A stretch of DNA of 64,000 nt. Origin: Neptunicella marina. GTDB taxonomy: Bacteria; Pseudomonadota; Gammaproteobacteria; Enterobacterales; Alteromonadaceae. Below are positions 18,369 to 28,346 of the stretch, one piece after another. Both the position numbers and the translations under genes were made by a program. Each line of letters begins with the position of its first letter. The first letter of the stretch is position 1. Under the pieces are notes generated by a model that had not been told where the DNA came from, ran no database searches, and saw only the letters and a list, made by a program, of their open reading frames with translations. The stretch spans positions 1-64,000 of the forward strand of contig NZ_JACNEP010000014.1 in the NCBI RefSeq assembly GCF_014270035.1, read 5' to 3'.

Positions 18369-19106
18369 CTATAGATTGTAAACCAGCATTAAAACAGCAC
18401 CGAGGATCATCACCAAATTTTCGGTGAGTGATACAAATCCAAGGGGAACGTCACTATCACCGCCGACACAGGCACATTTAAGTTGTCGCTCATCAATATA
18501 AACGGCTTTATAAACTGAAACAGCGCCTACTGTGCCAATAAACAAAGCAAATAACGCTGTAATCCATACCGGTTGCAGTAACAACATGCTGAGTCCGGCA
18601 ATCAGTTCAATAAAAGGATAAATTTTGGCATAACGCAGGTAGCGCATTGCCAGTAAATCATAGGTAATAAACATGGTGGTAAAAGCACGAATATCCTGTA
18701 CTTTTTGCAACGCCAGCAACACCATACTAAAGCCGATAAAATGCATCAGGGTATTGACCCCAATTATCGGCACCGAAAGGTAAGTACTAAGGATAAGACT
18801 AAGTAGTGCTGCAATTGAAAATATCATTGCAACAGGGGTATAAGGCCATTTGGTGTCTTGTTCAGCCGGTTTATCAAAATAAGCACGCAGCTCACTGTAG
18901 CCCCCTACCCGTTTGTTACCTATAAATACCTGAGGCGTGGTATCTACATCATGTTGCTGTTTAAATTTATCGGTTTGATCGCGATTAGCGAGCTGATGGT
19001 CTTCAACTTCATAGCCTTGTCTCTCGAGTAAATCTTTTGCTTTGAGACCAAAAGGACAAATATGTTCTTTACTCACCATGCGATATAAAACAGCTGTCTG
19101 GCTCAT
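18369..19106 (-). CDS. Glutaredoxin-MauE fusion membrane protein
   Basis: 245 residues. Residues 1-80 are a glutaredoxin domain with active-site CPFG (Cys17), thus a monothiol variant of CPYC, and the conserved TPQVFIG cis-proline loop and GGYSEL glutathione-binding element. Residues about 90-245 are four to five transmembrane helices of the MauE/DoxX-like type, with a CACVGG motif before the last helix. Such fusions are known in proteobacteria, and the MauE domain is linked to electron transfer or disulfide chemistry at the membrane. The precise substrate is unknown. It is a stand-alone gene, convergent with GH3. Confidence 0.82.
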   Translation of the reverse strand: MSQTAVLYRMVSKEHICPFGLKAKDLLERQGYEVEDHQLANRDQTDKFKQQHDVDTTPQVFIGNKRVGGYSELRAYFDKPAEQDTKWPYTPVAMIFSIAALLSLILSTYLSVPIIGVNTLMHFIGFSMVLLALQKVQDIRAFTTMFITYDLLAMRYLRYAKIYPFIELIAGLSMLLLQPVWITALFALFIGTVGAVSVYKAVYIDERQLKCACVGGDSDVPLGFVSLTENLVMILGAVLMLVYNL

Positions 19107-19266
19107 GATTTCTCCTGACTTTTATGATTAAAAACAAGGTACTTAATTAAAACACTTGGGGTGGTCAGGCATAAAGTCAATGGTAACTGCGAATTGCATC
19201 GCTATAATATGCGCCTTCAACGCCCGGTTGACGGGACGACTCCAGAATTAAAAAACAGGTAATTAC

Positions 19267-20106
19267 ATGCAGTATCAAGGCAATATCCGCAAAATGAGAG
19301 CCACCGCGAAAATTGGCGACATCACTCAATATCAACTGCCGATTGGCGATAATTTAGTGGATATGAATGCGCTGATCAGTTCTCAGATTTCGTTTAAGTT
19401 CAATGAAGTGATTAACTGTGTGCATTGTGATCGTATAACCAAAAAGTCTTTTAATCAGGGATATTGTTACCCTTGCCTGACCAAACTGGCTCAGTGTGAT
19501 ACCTGTATTATTAAACCGGAATTGTGCCATTACGATCAGGGCACGTGCCGTGAGCCAGCCTGGGGAGAAGCTCACTGTCTGACCGACCATTTTGTCTATT
19601 TGTCCAATACAGGCACCATTAAAGTCGGTATTACCCGCCATGTCACTGACGGTATCTCCAGCCGTTGGTTAGATCAGGGCGCCACACAGGCGTTGCCAAT
19701 ATTAAGAGTCAAAAACCGTTTAATCAGTGGTCAGGTGGAAACCCTGCTCAAAGAGCATATCGCAGATAAAACCAACTGGCGCACCATGTTAAAAAGCGTT
19801 CCCGACCAAGTGGATCTGCTTGCACTAAAACATGAATTGTTGGAGAAAATCAGTGAGGGCAGCAAAAAAATTCAACAACAGCATGGTTTGCAAGCTATCA
19901 CGGAAGTGGAGTCATCCCCCCTTTCGATTACTTACCCTGTTGAACAATACCCGGTAAAAATCAAATCAATCAATCTGGATAAAGAACTGGCATTTAATGG
20001 CGTACTGCAAGGCATTAAAGGTCAGTATTTAATGCTGGATGGCGACAGAGTGATTAATTTGCGTAAGTACGCCGGTTATCAGATGACGCTGACAACCGAC
20101 GCTTAG
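19267..20106 (+). CDS. DUF2797 family protein
   Basis: 279 residues, soluble. The N-terminal half has paired Cys clusters (CVHC, CYPC, CDTC and later Cys/His) suggestive of zinc binding. The segment VYLSNTGTIKVGITR resembles the start of a GIY-YIG-like fold, which has been suggested for this family. It is conserved in Alteromonadales and pseudomonads, and its function is not established. A GACGGGACGACTCC stretch precedes the start, and no operon partner is evident. Confidence 0.75.
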   Translation: MQYQGNIRKMRATAKIGDITQYQLPIGDNLVDMNALISSQISFKFNEVINCVHCDRITKKSFNQGYCYPCLTKLAQCDTCIIKPELCHYDQGTCREPAWGEAHCLTDHFVYLSNTGTIKVGITRHVTDGISSRWLDQGATQALPILRVKNRLISGQVETLLKEHIADKTNWRTMLKSVPDQVDLLALKHELLEKISEGSKKIQQQHGLQAITEVESSPLSITYPVEQYPVKIKSINLDKELAFNGVLQGIKGQYLMLDGDRVINLRKYAGYQMTLTTDA

Positions 20107-20111
20107 TTCAT

Positions 20112-23100
20112 TCAGTAACAGTCGTGTGAAGACGACACCCGTTTACCACACCGGGCTACACGCGTCATAGTCAACAACATCAGCGCGAGCATGATACCTA
20201 AATCCATACTGCCACCTCCGGATACGGTGGGTGGTGGTACCGGGTTACGACCGGTTATTGTGGCATCCAGTGGTGCAGGATCGCTGGCATCTGTCACGCC
20301 ATCATTATCATCATCCGGATCCTCAGCATTATCTATCCCGTCATTATCCGTATCATAAGGATGGGCATCGGCTACATCACTGATACCATCACTGTCATCA
20401 TCGCTGTCGAGATAATCGCGTACACCATCACTATCGGTATCGTCAGTGCCCAGTTCTTTTGCACTCAATGCGCTAATTTGCCGGGGATTCCAGACTATAT
20501 CGTCAATTTTACCTAACCCCAGCAGCGGCGACGCTTGCCATCCTGAACGAGGCCGATCGTCTTCTAAAATGATAAAACCGTTAAATTCGGCACCGGCACT
20601 CCATAATGAGCCATCGGCGCGTAATGCAAACATAATGTCAGATGTCGGCATAAATACACTTAACCAGTCATTATAATCTCCTACCCGATCACGATATAAA
20701 TCCGGGGCTTCACCTCTGGCTAAGTGGGCGTATAACGCATTAAAGGGCATATCCGAATAAGCCCAGCTATACAGACTGCCTTCTATTACAGCTGCAAAAC
20801 CACTGATATCGCTGCTGACAGATTGCCATGTAGCAGTATCAATTAAATGTGGTAAATTTTGCTGCGCGGTTTCACCGTTAAAGTAATACAAGCCTTCACC
20901 CCAACCGTATGTCATGTTGTGATACATCACCAGGCCACCGTTATGAGTGAGCTGAACTGAGGCAGCTAGTGTCGGCACATCAAGTTTGGCTAGTTCGGCA
21001 ATATCACGTTCACGGCCAGGTGGTTGTGCACCATTAAGCGCAAAACTCCACACTTCATTTTTATCGTTACTCAACAAACCTCCGTTTTGATTGAGCGATA
21101 ATTGTTGCCAGCCATATAAAGCGTTCGCCTGAGTGAAAAAATGTTGTAATCCCGCTGCATTTTCATCCCGGGACACCAGCGTATCCATTTGCCATAAACT
21201 GCCATCCTGTCTGATTAACCAGCACTGATTGTTATGACATTCGATGGATTGCCAGTCATGTGCATCACCAACCCGCAGCAATTTATCCACATAGTGCCAT
21301 TCGCTGCCATCGTGATACTGGCCCATATACCACAGAGTGCCATCCTGCTTAATGTAATAAGTCACCTCGGAAGTACCAATATCTGCAATAGCGGATAACT
21401 CTGTTTTTACCGGTTGCCAGTCAGCAATGCTGTTCCGCCCCCGCCCAGCGGTATTAACCTCATTTTTCCCCCAACTCCAGACATTGCCTTCGTGCGTTAA
21501 CAACATAACATTACCCGCCGAAGCAAGGATTTTTTGTCTGGGCGCGACTCGTTTTGACAAGGTATTGTCATCAGCATTGATAGTGACAGTTACTTCGTTG
21601 CTATTTCCATCAAAGGGGTCGACTGCATAGAAACTGAAAGAATCACTCGTTTCAAAACTGCGGTCGGCAATATATTCAAAGTCAGCCCCTTTTAATAAGT
21701 CCAGCTGACCGTGCTGAGGCTGTGCGGTGATAACAACCTCAAGGCGGTCATTATCCGGATCAAATAGCGGTAGTTTTCTAAATACTTTTCCATCATCACC
21801 AAGTGTAAACTGCATATCCCGTACAATTGGTGCACGATAACGTTCGCGCTCATACGTCAGCATAAAACTGGTTGAAACATCCTGTTCACTATTTCCGGTA
21901 ACCAGGGTTATTTTTGCAGTACCAGCCTGAATGGTATCGCGCTCAATTTTAAGGGAGTATTGTCCATCACCTAAGTCGGTTAATTGCATTTGTTCTGGTC
22001 GCACAATATCGTAATTGTCTGAATACACACGTAGTGGCGTAAGATAACTACTGTCCCAGTACGACAAACTCAGCGTCAGCGTAAAAGGCTGATCCTGTTC
22101 AATACTGTAATCCTGTATGGCCTCAAATTGCGGTAGTTGTTGGTGTGAGGTGAAATAACTGACAGTAAATACTTCGCTATAGTCCCCGGTTGAAACCATT
22201 AGCCGTGCATTACCAGATTGATTCTGTAAATTATTGATTTTAAGAATGATATCATCGCCTGACCGCGTGAACTCTGTTGACAGTGAACCTTCAAAACTCT
22301 GCTGCTCCACAGCAACACTAAGTGTTTTGATATCGGTATTGGCATCGACTGGAATGATAATATTTGCCTGCTCACTGGCCTTGAGCTGTATATCGGCTAT
22401 TTTCCCAATCAACGCCCCCTTACCATCAGTAATGTAACCGGTATCCGCAAAGGTATCAGGTGAGGTTTGAGCCCCCTGCAATAACTTGCTGTTTTTAGCC
22501 TGTAACCAGTAACAATAATGTTGTGCGCTTGTCACATCCGTATCCTGATATTGCGTCCCTTTTACTTCGAAGGTTTGCATAACAGACACAAATCCGGGAA
22601 TACAGCGTGCACTGCCGTCACTTTCCCTGAGCGCAGTTAAGCGGGTTAACAGATATGCATCAGCGCCCGGATACGCATCCCAGCGGATATCAATTGAATG
22701 TTGCAGTCCATTGCTCACCACAAATCCTTTAGGCTGGGTTGGACCACTAAAGTTAGCCAGTGTATTAGCAGACAACGCCAGCATACTGCTATTATCCGCA
22801 GAGTCCGCAGTGTGCTGCGCAATACCAATAATATTGCCTTCTGGTTGTAAATCTGGCGTGGAAAAATAATCGATTTGCTGGCAACTTACTCCTGCATCGC
22901 TGCAAGCATCGTTATAGGACATAACCGTGCGCACACCAGCGTCAAGGTTAACGTAACCGTAGTTAGCATAGGTCGGATCGCCACCATTTTGCTCAAACCT
23001 GTCGTGTCTGGCGCCCAGATTGTGGCCAATTTCATGCGCAAAGGTCAGCCCACCCGCACATTGTAACGACGTCACCCCCACACCGCTTTGTGACGATGCA

Positions 23101-23975
23101 CTACCACCTGGAAACGCAGCATAGTTGGCATAACCACAATAGGCTCGCGAGCCACCGATAGTAATAATGTCCGGACTGTAAAAGTGCACCAAATCAGCCT
23201 GATATTTTTCGCGCACCCGCTCCATATGGGTAAAAGGTCCGGTGCGACTTTGCATTTTACTGAGAATATTATCGGTATCAGCAATATCCAGAGCCAGCAT
23301 GGCTGTCACTTCCAGACGCAGTGCCAGATTATTATTTTCAAATACCTGATTGGCTCTGGCCACATCCAGTTCAATTAAATCAGTGACATTAGGTCTGTCG
23401 ATCAGTGCATCAGATGGATAATAAACCAGTAAGCGAATAATTTGCTGATCAGTAAAACCAATATCGACCTGAGAAGGCGTTATCTCAAGTTGATTTACCT
23501 TAGTGCTTAACACGGTATCTCTGGCCGCTTTTTGCGCCACATTTTGGGGTGCAGAATCAATATCCAGTTGCGTAAAGCGGCTATTGTCACTTAACACATA
23601 ATGCTCATTGCTATCTTGTGTGAGTTGATACAATTTGTCGTCAAAAGACACGGTTGCGCTAAGAGATTCCCCGACAACAATCCCCACATAGCTATGGGGT
23701 TTAGTGGCAATATGCCCTAACCAAATCCACTGGCCCTTGCTGTTTTTAAAATATTTGTCACGTGTCACTTGCAACAACTGATCAGCCAGCTCAATTGTCA
23801 GGCTTTTAGCAAGTTGTGTTTTGCCAGAATCAATCCAGAATGGGTCCAGCCGCACCGTGACTGCACCACTATTGTTATTTTGTGTTGTTGAAACAGACGG
23901 CTTAATACTGAAAAGAGGCTGTTTGGCCAGTGTTACGCTACTAATGCATAACAACAGCGCGCAAATATATCGCAT
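20112..23975 (-). CDS. Large surface metalloprotease (M12 reprolysin-like) with RCC1-like repeats, TSP3 repeats and GlyGly-CTERM
   Basis: 1287 residues. Order: signal peptide (1-17), propeptide domain (about 35-130), M12-type catalytic domain with HEIGHNLGARHD (zinc ligands H314, H318, H324; base E315) and Met-turn VMSYND, fibronectin-like and beta-sandwich modules, and a cadherin-like module (QPQHGQLDLL ... YAVDPFDG). Then come RCC1/BNR-like repeats (NVWSWGKNE, GSLWQMD, GSLWSAG), acidic calcium-binding thrombospondin-type-3 repeats (about 1190-1240), and a GlyGly-CTERM anchor (SGGGSMDLG, hydrophobic helix, RVARCGKR). GlyGly-CTERM proteins are type II secretion substrates processed by rhombosortase. 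It probably degrades extracellular protein. Adjacent to it is a gene resembling only its propeptide. Confidence 0.9.
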   Translation of the reverse strand: MRYICALLLCISSVTLAKQPLFSIKPSVSTTQNNNSGAVTVRLDPFWIDSGKTQLAKSLTIELADQLLQVTRDKYFKNSKGQWIWLGHIATKPHSYVGIVVGESLSATVSFDDKLYQLTQDSNEHYVLSDNSRFTQLDIDSAPQNVAQKAARDTVLSTKVNQLEITPSQVDIGFTDQQIIRLLVYYPSDALIDRPNVTDLIELDVARANQVFENNNLALRLEVTAMLALDIADTDNILSKMQSRTGPFTHMERVREKYQADLVHFYSPDIITIGGSRAYCGYANYAAFPGGSASSQSGVGVTSLQCAGGLTFAHEIGHNLGARHDRFEQNGGDPTYANYGYVNLDAGVRTVMSYNDACSDAGVSCQQIDYFSTPDLQPEGNIIGIAQHTADSADNSSMLALSANTLANFSGPTQPKGFVVSNGLQHSIDIRWDAYPGADAYLLTRLTALRESDGSARCIPGFVSVMQTFEVKGTQYQDTDVTSAQHYCYWLQAKNSKLLQGAQTSPDTFADTGYITDGKGALIGKIADIQLKASEQANIIIPVDANTDIKTLSVAVEQQSFEGSLSTEFTRSGDDIILKINNLQNQSGNARLMVSTGDYSEVFTVSYFTSHQQLPQFEAIQDYSIEQDQPFTLTLSLSYWDSSYLTPLRVYSDNYDIVRPEQMQLTDLGDGQYSLKIERDTIQAGTAKITLVTGNSEQDVSTSFMLTYERERYRAPIVRDMQFTLGDDGKVFRKLPLFDPDNDRLEVVITAQPQHGQLDLLKGADFEYIADRSFETSDSFSFYAVDPFDGNSNEVTVTINADDNTLSKRVAPRQKILASAGNVMLLTHEGNVWSWGKNEVNTAGRGRNSIADWQPVKTELSAIADIGTSEVTYYIKQDGTLWYMGQYHDGSEWHYVDKLLRVGDAHDWQSIECHNNQCWLIRQDGSLWQMDTLVSRDENAAGLQHFFTQANALYGWQQLSLNQNGGLLSNDKNEVWSFALNGAQPPGRERDIAELAKLDVPTLAASVQLTHNGGLVMYHNMTYGWGEGLYYFNGETAQQNLPHLIDTATWQSVSSDISGFAAVIEGSLYSWAYSDMPFNALYAHLARGEAPDLYRDRVGDYNDWLSVFMPTSDIMFALRADGSLWSAGAEFNGFIILEDDRPRSGWQASPLLGLGKIDDIVWNPRQISALSAKELGTDDTDSDGVRDYLDSDDDSDGISDVADAHPYDTDNDGIDNAEDPDDDNDGVTDASDPAPLDATITGRNPVPPPTVSGGGSMDLGIMLALMLLTMTRVARCGKRVSSSHDCY

Positions 23976-24064
23976 AGTTCCTGTCGCTCTAAGTTAGGTC
24001 TGAGCGTGTTATACATATTTAGAAATACAGAAACTGTTACAAAGTGTACTCAATGTTTAAGCAA

Positions 24065-24601
24065 TTATTGCCTGAAACGTGAAAAGTGCGTACCCGAACC
24101 GCCTTTGCCCCTTATTTGATTTTGTTCATCATCAAATGGCTGAGGCTTTTGTGCTGTGTCATGACCTTTTTTCAGCCACAAATTGCCATTGGCTTCATTT
24201 AACAGCAATAATAACTGACCATCATAATAAAGTGTGCCGCTTATTCTTTGTCCATCAAGCACTAAACCAACGGAACTCTCAGGTTTACCATTAACGACAC
24301 CTGTCCAGACTAATTTCCCTGCCTGATTAAAATAAAAACTCTCACGGTTAAGTTCCAGTGTCTGACCTTTTATTTCCATAAGTAAGGTTTTACTTGGAAT
24401 TTTTTCCGCTTCATCAAGCCAAAACGCCGATAAATTCAAGCCCATCGCCATCATGCCATTGGAACTTTCAGCATAGGTCATTGACTGATTCTCAGATTTT
24501 TTGGGTGCAACAAACACAATGGCAGACATTGCCTGAAAGCACGTTAAAAAACCGACAACCAATATTACCTTGCGCATTCCGGACTTATCCATTTTGACCA
24601 T
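24065..24601 (-). CDS. Stand-alone secreted propeptide-like protein beside the M12 protease
   Basis: 178 residues with a signal peptide (hydrophobic 10-26). Residues about 53-143 align by eye, without large gaps, with residues 38-128 of the downstream M12 protease: LNLSAFWLD with VRLDPFWID, VGLVLDGQ with VGIVVGES, YYDGQLLLLLNEAN with SFDDKLYQLTQDSN. No catalytic domain follows; the protein ends in a short Gly/Arg-rich tail. It is 89 bp upstream of the protease on the same strand. It may be an inhibitor, a chaperone acting in trans, or a remnant of a duplicated protease gene. M1, M4 and M9 are all possible starts; no strong ribosome site decides. Confidence 0.75.
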   Translation of the reverse strand: MVKMDKSGMRKVILVVGFLTCFQAMSAIVFVAPKKSENQSMTYAESSNGMMAMGLNLSAFWLDEAEKIPSKTLLMEIKGQTLELNRESFYFNQAGKLVWTGVVNGKPESSVGLVLDGQRISGTLYYDGQLLLLLNEANGNLWLKKGHDTAQKPQPFDDEQNQIRGKGGSGTHFSRFRQ

Positions 24602-24673
24602 ATGTGTAAACTTATACGTCGATTACCCGGTGAACACCACGGTCAAAATGTATCAGTGTGTTAACACTGACAT

Positions 24674-24699
24674 AAAAAAGCCGCCGCTGGCGGCCTTTT
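24674..24699 (-). terminator. Terminator after GH30
   Basis: GCCGCC/GGCGGC stem with loop GCT (24680-24694); on the minus strand the stem is followed by a run of T. It lies about 20 bp beyond the GH30 stop. Confidence 0.88.
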
Positions 24700-24716
24700 G
24701 TAACATTTTAAATAAC

Positions 24717-26189
24717 TTAATACACCAGTGTTTGCATCGCTCTGGCAGGAATGGTTAATGTCACTTCCTGACGATTAACAAAGAAATTGTATTCAACCGG
24801 TTTATCAGTTTTGTTCATTACCACAGACACGCGCGAGTTGTCCGGATTTATAAAAGAGGTTGATAACAAGGTACTGCGACTACTCGAGGTACTTACACGC
24901 TTAGCGCCCGGACGAACAAACTTAGAAAAGTGACCAATATAATAATAGGTCGGTGTGTAAATCAGCTCACCGCTTGAAGTATCACCGTGAATCGGTGAGA
25001 AACAGAAATTACCCACATGGTTTGGCCCGCCGTGTTGATCCAGCAATATATTCCAGTCGGTCCATGCCGCGGTGCCGCGATTAAAATCATTAATCATCGA
25101 ATCACCATAACGCTCGGCATTTGGCCAGTATTGATATTTTTCCTGAGTAAAACGCTCATTGGTGCCTTCAGTAAAAATGAGCGCTTTATCGGGATAGGAT
25201 TCATGTACCAACGACAGATTGTCATATTTAGGATCGCCACCAGTCCAGGTTTCATACCAGTGAAAACCTATACCCCAAACATATTTGGCAGCCTCAGGAT
25301 CGCCCAGAATGGTATTAGCGCGCTCAACAATTAAATCGCGGTTATGATCCCAGGCAATCAGCTTTTTATCGTCGTATCCCGCATTATGCAGCGCCGGGCC
25401 TAAGTGATCTTTGATGAAGTCACGTTCCATTTCTGCGGTATAAATCATCGATTCCCAGGTTTGAGTGGCCATAGGTTCGTTTTGAACTGAAATACCCCAG
25501 ATTGGAATGCCTTCCTCTTCATAGGCTTTAATAAACCGGGTGTAATACTTTGCCCAGCTATCAGCATATTCAGGTAACAAATGCCCGCCTTTAAGCATAT
25601 TGTTGCTGTCTTTCATAAAGGCTGGCGCGCTCCATGGGCTGGCAAACAGGGTTAAATGGCCCCCTGCGGCATCAATCACTTTTTTAATCAAAGGAATGCG
25701 AAATTGTCTGTCATGCTCAATAGAGAAAGACTTAAGCTCGGCGTCACCTTCATCAATATAGGTGTAGCTGCCGCTACTAAAGTCAGAGCTGTGAATGGTC
25801 GTACGACCAAAGCTATAGCCAATACCCTGATCTTTGTCGTAATAGGCTGTTAAAAGCTCTTGTTGCTTGTCAGCCGGTAATTTGGCGAACACCTCGGCAG
25901 ACGCATCGGTAATCGCACCACCAATGCCAATAATTTCCTGAAAGGTCACTTGTGGATTAACAAAAATGGAAATTTCACCTTCACTTGGCTGAGAGCCATC
26001 GGCAAACTGACGATTATCGGTTTTGCTTAAGCGTAAATCGGTGTCTTTGGCCGTGGTATAAACCTCTAAGCCAGACACATTAACTGGCTCAGGTTTTACT
26101 GCAGCGTTCTGCGATGCGGGTTTGCTTGATGCACACCCTGCGGTAATCAGCGCAGCACTGACCAAAGCCGACACTATTTTTGTATTCAT
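24717..26189 (-). CDS. GH30 glucanase lipoprotein (beta-1,6-glucanase/glucosylceramidase type)
   Basis: 490 residues with lipobox TAGC (Cys19), so membrane-anchored outside the cytoplasm. GH30 barrel with acid/base E238 in SVQNEP and nucleophile E341 in IFTEGTNE; the C-terminal beta-domain ends with VVMNKTDKPVEYNF and IPARAMQTLVY. The family includes beta-1,6-glucanases that cut the side chains of laminarin-like glucans, as well as glucosylceramidases and others. Together with GH3, GH1 and the symporter, a side-branch glucanase is the best reading. A LacI-type operator lies 60 bp upstream of the start, which ties it to the regulon although the protease region lies between. Confidence 0.9.
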   Translation of the reverse strand: MNTKIVSALVSAALITAGCASSKPASQNAAVKPEPVNVSGLEVYTTAKDTDLRLSKTDNRQFADGSQPSEGEISIFVNPQVTFQEIIGIGGAITDASAEVFAKLPADKQQELLTAYYDKDQGIGYSFGRTTIHSSDFSSGSYTYIDEGDAELKSFSIEHDRQFRIPLIKKVIDAAGGHLTLFASPWSAPAFMKDSNNMLKGGHLLPEYADSWAKYYTRFIKAYEEEGIPIWGISVQNEPMATQTWESMIYTAEMERDFIKDHLGPALHNAGYDDKKLIAWDHNRDLIVERANTILGDPEAAKYVWGIGFHWYETWTGGDPKYDNLSLVHESYPDKALIFTEGTNERFTQEKYQYWPNAERYGDSMINDFNRGTAAWTDWNILLDQHGGPNHVGNFCFSPIHGDTSSGELIYTPTYYYIGHFSKFVRPGAKRVSTSSSRSTLLSTSFINPDNSRVSVVMNKTDKPVEYNFFVNRQEVTLTIPARAMQTLVY

Positions 26190-26249
26190 GCTAATCCCCT
26201 GTTATCAAAAAGGCAGCGCCTACGTTTATATGTATTGTTCACCTCATAA

Positions 26250-26263
26250 TGTAAGCGCTTTCA
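26250..26263. promoter_or_regulatory. LacI-type operator upstream of GH30
   Basis: TGTAAGCGCTTTCA, differing from the perfect palindrome at one base, 60 bp before the GH30 start. Confidence 0.75.
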
Positions 26264-26475
26264 AAGAAGTGATACTCTACTCAACTTTCGCTTTGTTAAT
26301 CAATAGAAACATTTTTGTTAAGCTGTATTTACCATTTAACCTAAACGTGGCCTTCGCTATTCATCACTATTCGTGATAAGGCATATATCGAGATATCAAT
26401 GGTTTAGTTTTGCTCAATTGCTTATGATTAACCCGCAATTGCTTTTTTAAATTTCCGATCCAAAAAGGAACATTC

Positions 26476-27402
26476 GTGTCTTCCATTATCAGCATTCAGC
26501 AACTTAACAAAGTCTATGACTCGGGCTTTGTGGCGTTAAAAGACGTTAATCTCGAGATCAAGAAAGGCGAAATTTTCGCGCTGCTCGGCCCCAATGGTGC
26601 CGGTAAAACCACCCTTATCAGCACCATTTGCGGTATCGTTAATCCCAGTGGCGGCACCATTACCGCTGGTGGCCATAATGTGGTCACTCAATACCGTGCA
26701 GCACGCAATATTATTGGTTTGGTACCACAGGAAATCAGCACCGATTCATTTGAAACCGTTGAAGCCACCGTCGCTTTTAGCCGTGGTTTATTCGGAAAGC
26801 CGGCTAATCCACAATATGTGGAAAAAATCCTGCGCCAGTTATCCTTATGGGAAAAGCGCAATAGCAAAATTATGGCGCTATCCGGCGGTATGAAACGTCG
26901 CGTGATGATAGCCAAAGCCTTATCACACGAACCTGACATTCTGTTTTTAGATGAACCAACTGCCGGCGTAGACGTGGATTTACGCCGCGATATGTGGGAA
27001 ATGGTGCGAGGTCTGCGTGAAAACGGCGCCACCATTATACTCACCACTCACTACATTGAAGAAGCCGAAGAAATGGCCGACCGCATTGGCGTGATCAACA
27101 AAGGTCAAATTGTATTGGTTGAAGAAAAAGACGCCTTAATGCAAAAGCTGGGTAAACGTGAACTCACCCTGCAATTACAAACGCCTCTTACTGAACTGCC
27201 AGCCGAACTAAACGGTTTTGCACTTGAACTGGCTAAAGACGGCCACGAACTGGTGTACCGATTTGATAGTCAAAGCGAACATACCGGCATTGCTGAGCTG
27301 TTAAAACAGTTAGGCCAGCAGGGTATCGACTTTAAAGATTTAAGTACCAGCCAGAGCTCGCTGGAGGAAATATTTGTTAATCTGGTGAGGGACAGCAAAT
27401 GA
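26476..27402 (+). CDS. yadG: ABC transporter ATP-binding protein, YadG family
   Basis: 308 residues, the same length as E. coli YadG. Walker [14 protein letters not shown], signature [15 protein letters not shown], Walker [15 protein letters not shown] and switch His in [11 protein letters not shown] are intact. It starts at GTG 26476 behind an AAAGGAAC ribosome site. It overlaps the permease by 4 bp (ATGA). The pair is a type-2 ABC exporter of unknown substrate. Confidence 0.92.
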   Translation: MSSIISIQQLNKVYDSGFVALKDVNLEIKKGEIFALLGPNGAGKTTLISTICGIVNPSGGTITAGGHNVVTQYRAARNIIGLVPQEISTDSFETVEATVAFSRGLFGKPANPQYVEKILRQLSLWEKRNSKIMALSGGMKRRVMIAKALSHEPDILFLDEPTAGVDVDLRRDMWEMVRGLRENGATIILTTHYIEEAEEMADRIGVINKGQIVLVEEKDALMQKLGKRELTLQLQTPLTELPAELNGFALELAKDGHELVYRFDSQSEHTGIAELLKQLGQQGIDFKDLSTSQSSLEEIFVNLVRDSK

Positions 27403-28160
27403 ATTTTTACGCCATAAAAGCCATTTATAAATTCGAAATGGCCAGAACATTTCGTACCTTAATGCAAAGTATCGCCTCGCCGGTATTATCCACCTCCTTG
27501 TATTTTATAGTGTTTGGTGCCGCCATTGGTTCACGTATGGGCGACATAGACGGTGTTAGCTACGGGGCCTTTATTATCCCTGGTCTGATGATGCTGGCGC
27601 TACTGAGCGAAAGTGTGTCTAACGCCGCCTTTGGTATCTTCTTCCCCAAGTTTTCCGGCACCATTTATGAGGTGTTATCTGCGCCGGTTTCCTTTGTGGA
27701 AGTGGTATGTGGATATGTAGGCGCCGCGGCCAGCAAATCGATTATGCTCGGTATATTGATTCTGATCACCGCACGCTTTTTTGTCGATTATGAAATTCTG
27801 CATCCAATCTGGATGTTATCGTTTTTGGTGTTAACCGCCGTCACTTTTAGTTTGTTTGGTTTTATTCTGGGGATCTTGTCGAATAACTTCCAGCAGCTAC
27901 AGGTGGTGCCGTTATTAGTGATCACGCCGCTTACCTTTTTAGGTGGCAGTTTCTATTCGATCAGCATGCTGCCACCGCTGTGGCAAACCATCACGCTGTT
28001 TAATCCTGTGGTATACCTAATTAGCGGTTTCCGCTGGAGTTTTTACGGTGTATCTGATGTAAATATTGGCATGAGTGTAGGGATGACGCTGTTATTTATG
28101 TTAATCTGTATCTCAATTATCTGGTGGATATTTAAAACAGGTTATCGCCTACGTCAGTAA
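27399..28160 (+). CDS. yadH: ABC-2 type transporter permease, YadH family
   Basis: 253 residues with six predicted transmembrane helices; ABC2_membrane features include [18 protein letters not shown] and the [13 protein letters not shown] segment conserved in YadH/NodJ-like permeases. Partner of the overlapping ATPase gene. A GC-rich inverted repeat CTGGCCGG/CCGGCCAG (28175-28198) follows, but its T-run is poor. Confidence 0.92.
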   Translation: MNFYAIKAIYKFEMARTFRTLMQSIASPVLSTSLYFIVFGAAIGSRMGDIDGVSYGAFIIPGLMMLALLSESVSNAAFGIFFPKFSGTIYEVLSAPVSFVEVVCGYVGAAASKSIMLGILILITARFFVDYEILHPIWMLSFLVLTAVTFSLFGFILGILSNNFQQLQVVPLLVITPLTFLGGSFYSISMLPPLWQTITLFNPVVYLISGFRWSFYGVSDVNIGMSVGMTLLFMLICISIIWWIFKTGYRLRQ

Positions 28161-28346
28161 TATTTCCACCTCAACTGGCCGGCATGCATTCCGGCCAGCT
28201 TTGCGCATTTTTCAGGAGCCAAATGACGCGTTTATCGACAATCCGGCCGCTTCTCTTCCTCTCGCAATCCTTGCTGCGATGGCCTTATATTGTTGTCATT
28301 TATCTGCTCTGCTGCCCGGTTTCTCATAAACTTTTAAGGACTCATC

